DNA from: JAGOUY01 sp964562155
GTDB taxonomy: Bacteria; Patescibacteriota; Patescibacteriia; 2-12-FULL-60-25
Assembly (NCBI GenBank): GCA_964562155.1
Contig: CAZLRU010000011.1
Coordinates: forward strand, 1-49,888
Direction: 5' to 3'
DNA length: 49,888 nucleotides
In this document: in pieces, positions 49,122 through 49,888 of the stretch
How the letters are laid out: every line of letters begins with the position of its first letter
Position numbering within the stretch: position 1 is the stretch's first letter
Notes under the pieces: generated by a model
Told to the model about the DNA's origin: nothing
Databases searched by the model: none
What the model saw: only the letters and a program-made list of their open reading frames with translations
Translations under genes and position numbers: made by a program

Positions 49122-49888
<767 letters not shown>

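Overview
The window reads as a piece of a Candidate Phyla Radiation (Patescibacteria) chromosome, most likely a Parcubacteria-group lineage. The evidence is the CPR-like 5' part of a 16S rRNA gene at the right edge (with a mismatch in the 515F primer site), a ribosomal-protein superoperon that lacks uL30, a CPR-type secreted module, tightly packed genes, and standard code 11 (TGA used as stop, RF2 present). The order is not resolved; an Uhrbacteria/Magasanikbacteria-like relative is a guess.

Layout. 1-5903: tRNA-His, a short 5-FTHF cyclo-ligase-like gene and two large divergent secreted beta-helix proteins. 5997-8909: a lipoprotein, a PH-domain membrane protein, a small membrane protein and ruvB. 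8950-11297: a Trm9/ALKBH8-like methyltransferase back to back with a radical-SAM/GNAT Elp3, which I consider the most interesting pair in the window. 11455-13141: a 44-aa microprotein unit and secE-nusG-rplK. 13222-16549: a transglutaminase / DegT aminotransferase / FemAB cassette and tRNA-Pro. 16737-20811: HU, small membrane proteins, a LOG-family hydrolase, bL28, a site-2 protease and a polytopic membrane protein.

20838-38175 is the translation core: rpsL-rpsG-fusA, an accessory island of four small lineage-specific genes, then tuf-rpsJ and rplC through secY. Several junctions hold nested RNA hairpins that look like r-protein or attenuator leaders. The r-protein genes are separated by 1-16 nt, have no recognisable Shine-Dalgarno sequence and are mostly preceded by a pyrimidine-rich TCT/CCT-ATG junction. 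Accessory genes instead carry clear GGAGG-type sites, and several single genes look leaderless.

38261-49888: a membrane protein, adk, map, an unknown gene, mutM, a very large Gly-rich/Calx-beta surface protein whose signal peptide is separated from the body by a T7-tract frame break, prfB, a SemiSWEET-like gene, a Sua5/YrdC gene, a membrane protein, ksgA and the first half of 16S rRNA behind a strong promoter. Together the window is mostly translation, tRNA/rRNA modification and protein export, interrupted by secreted or envelope genes that are the likely lineage-specific part.
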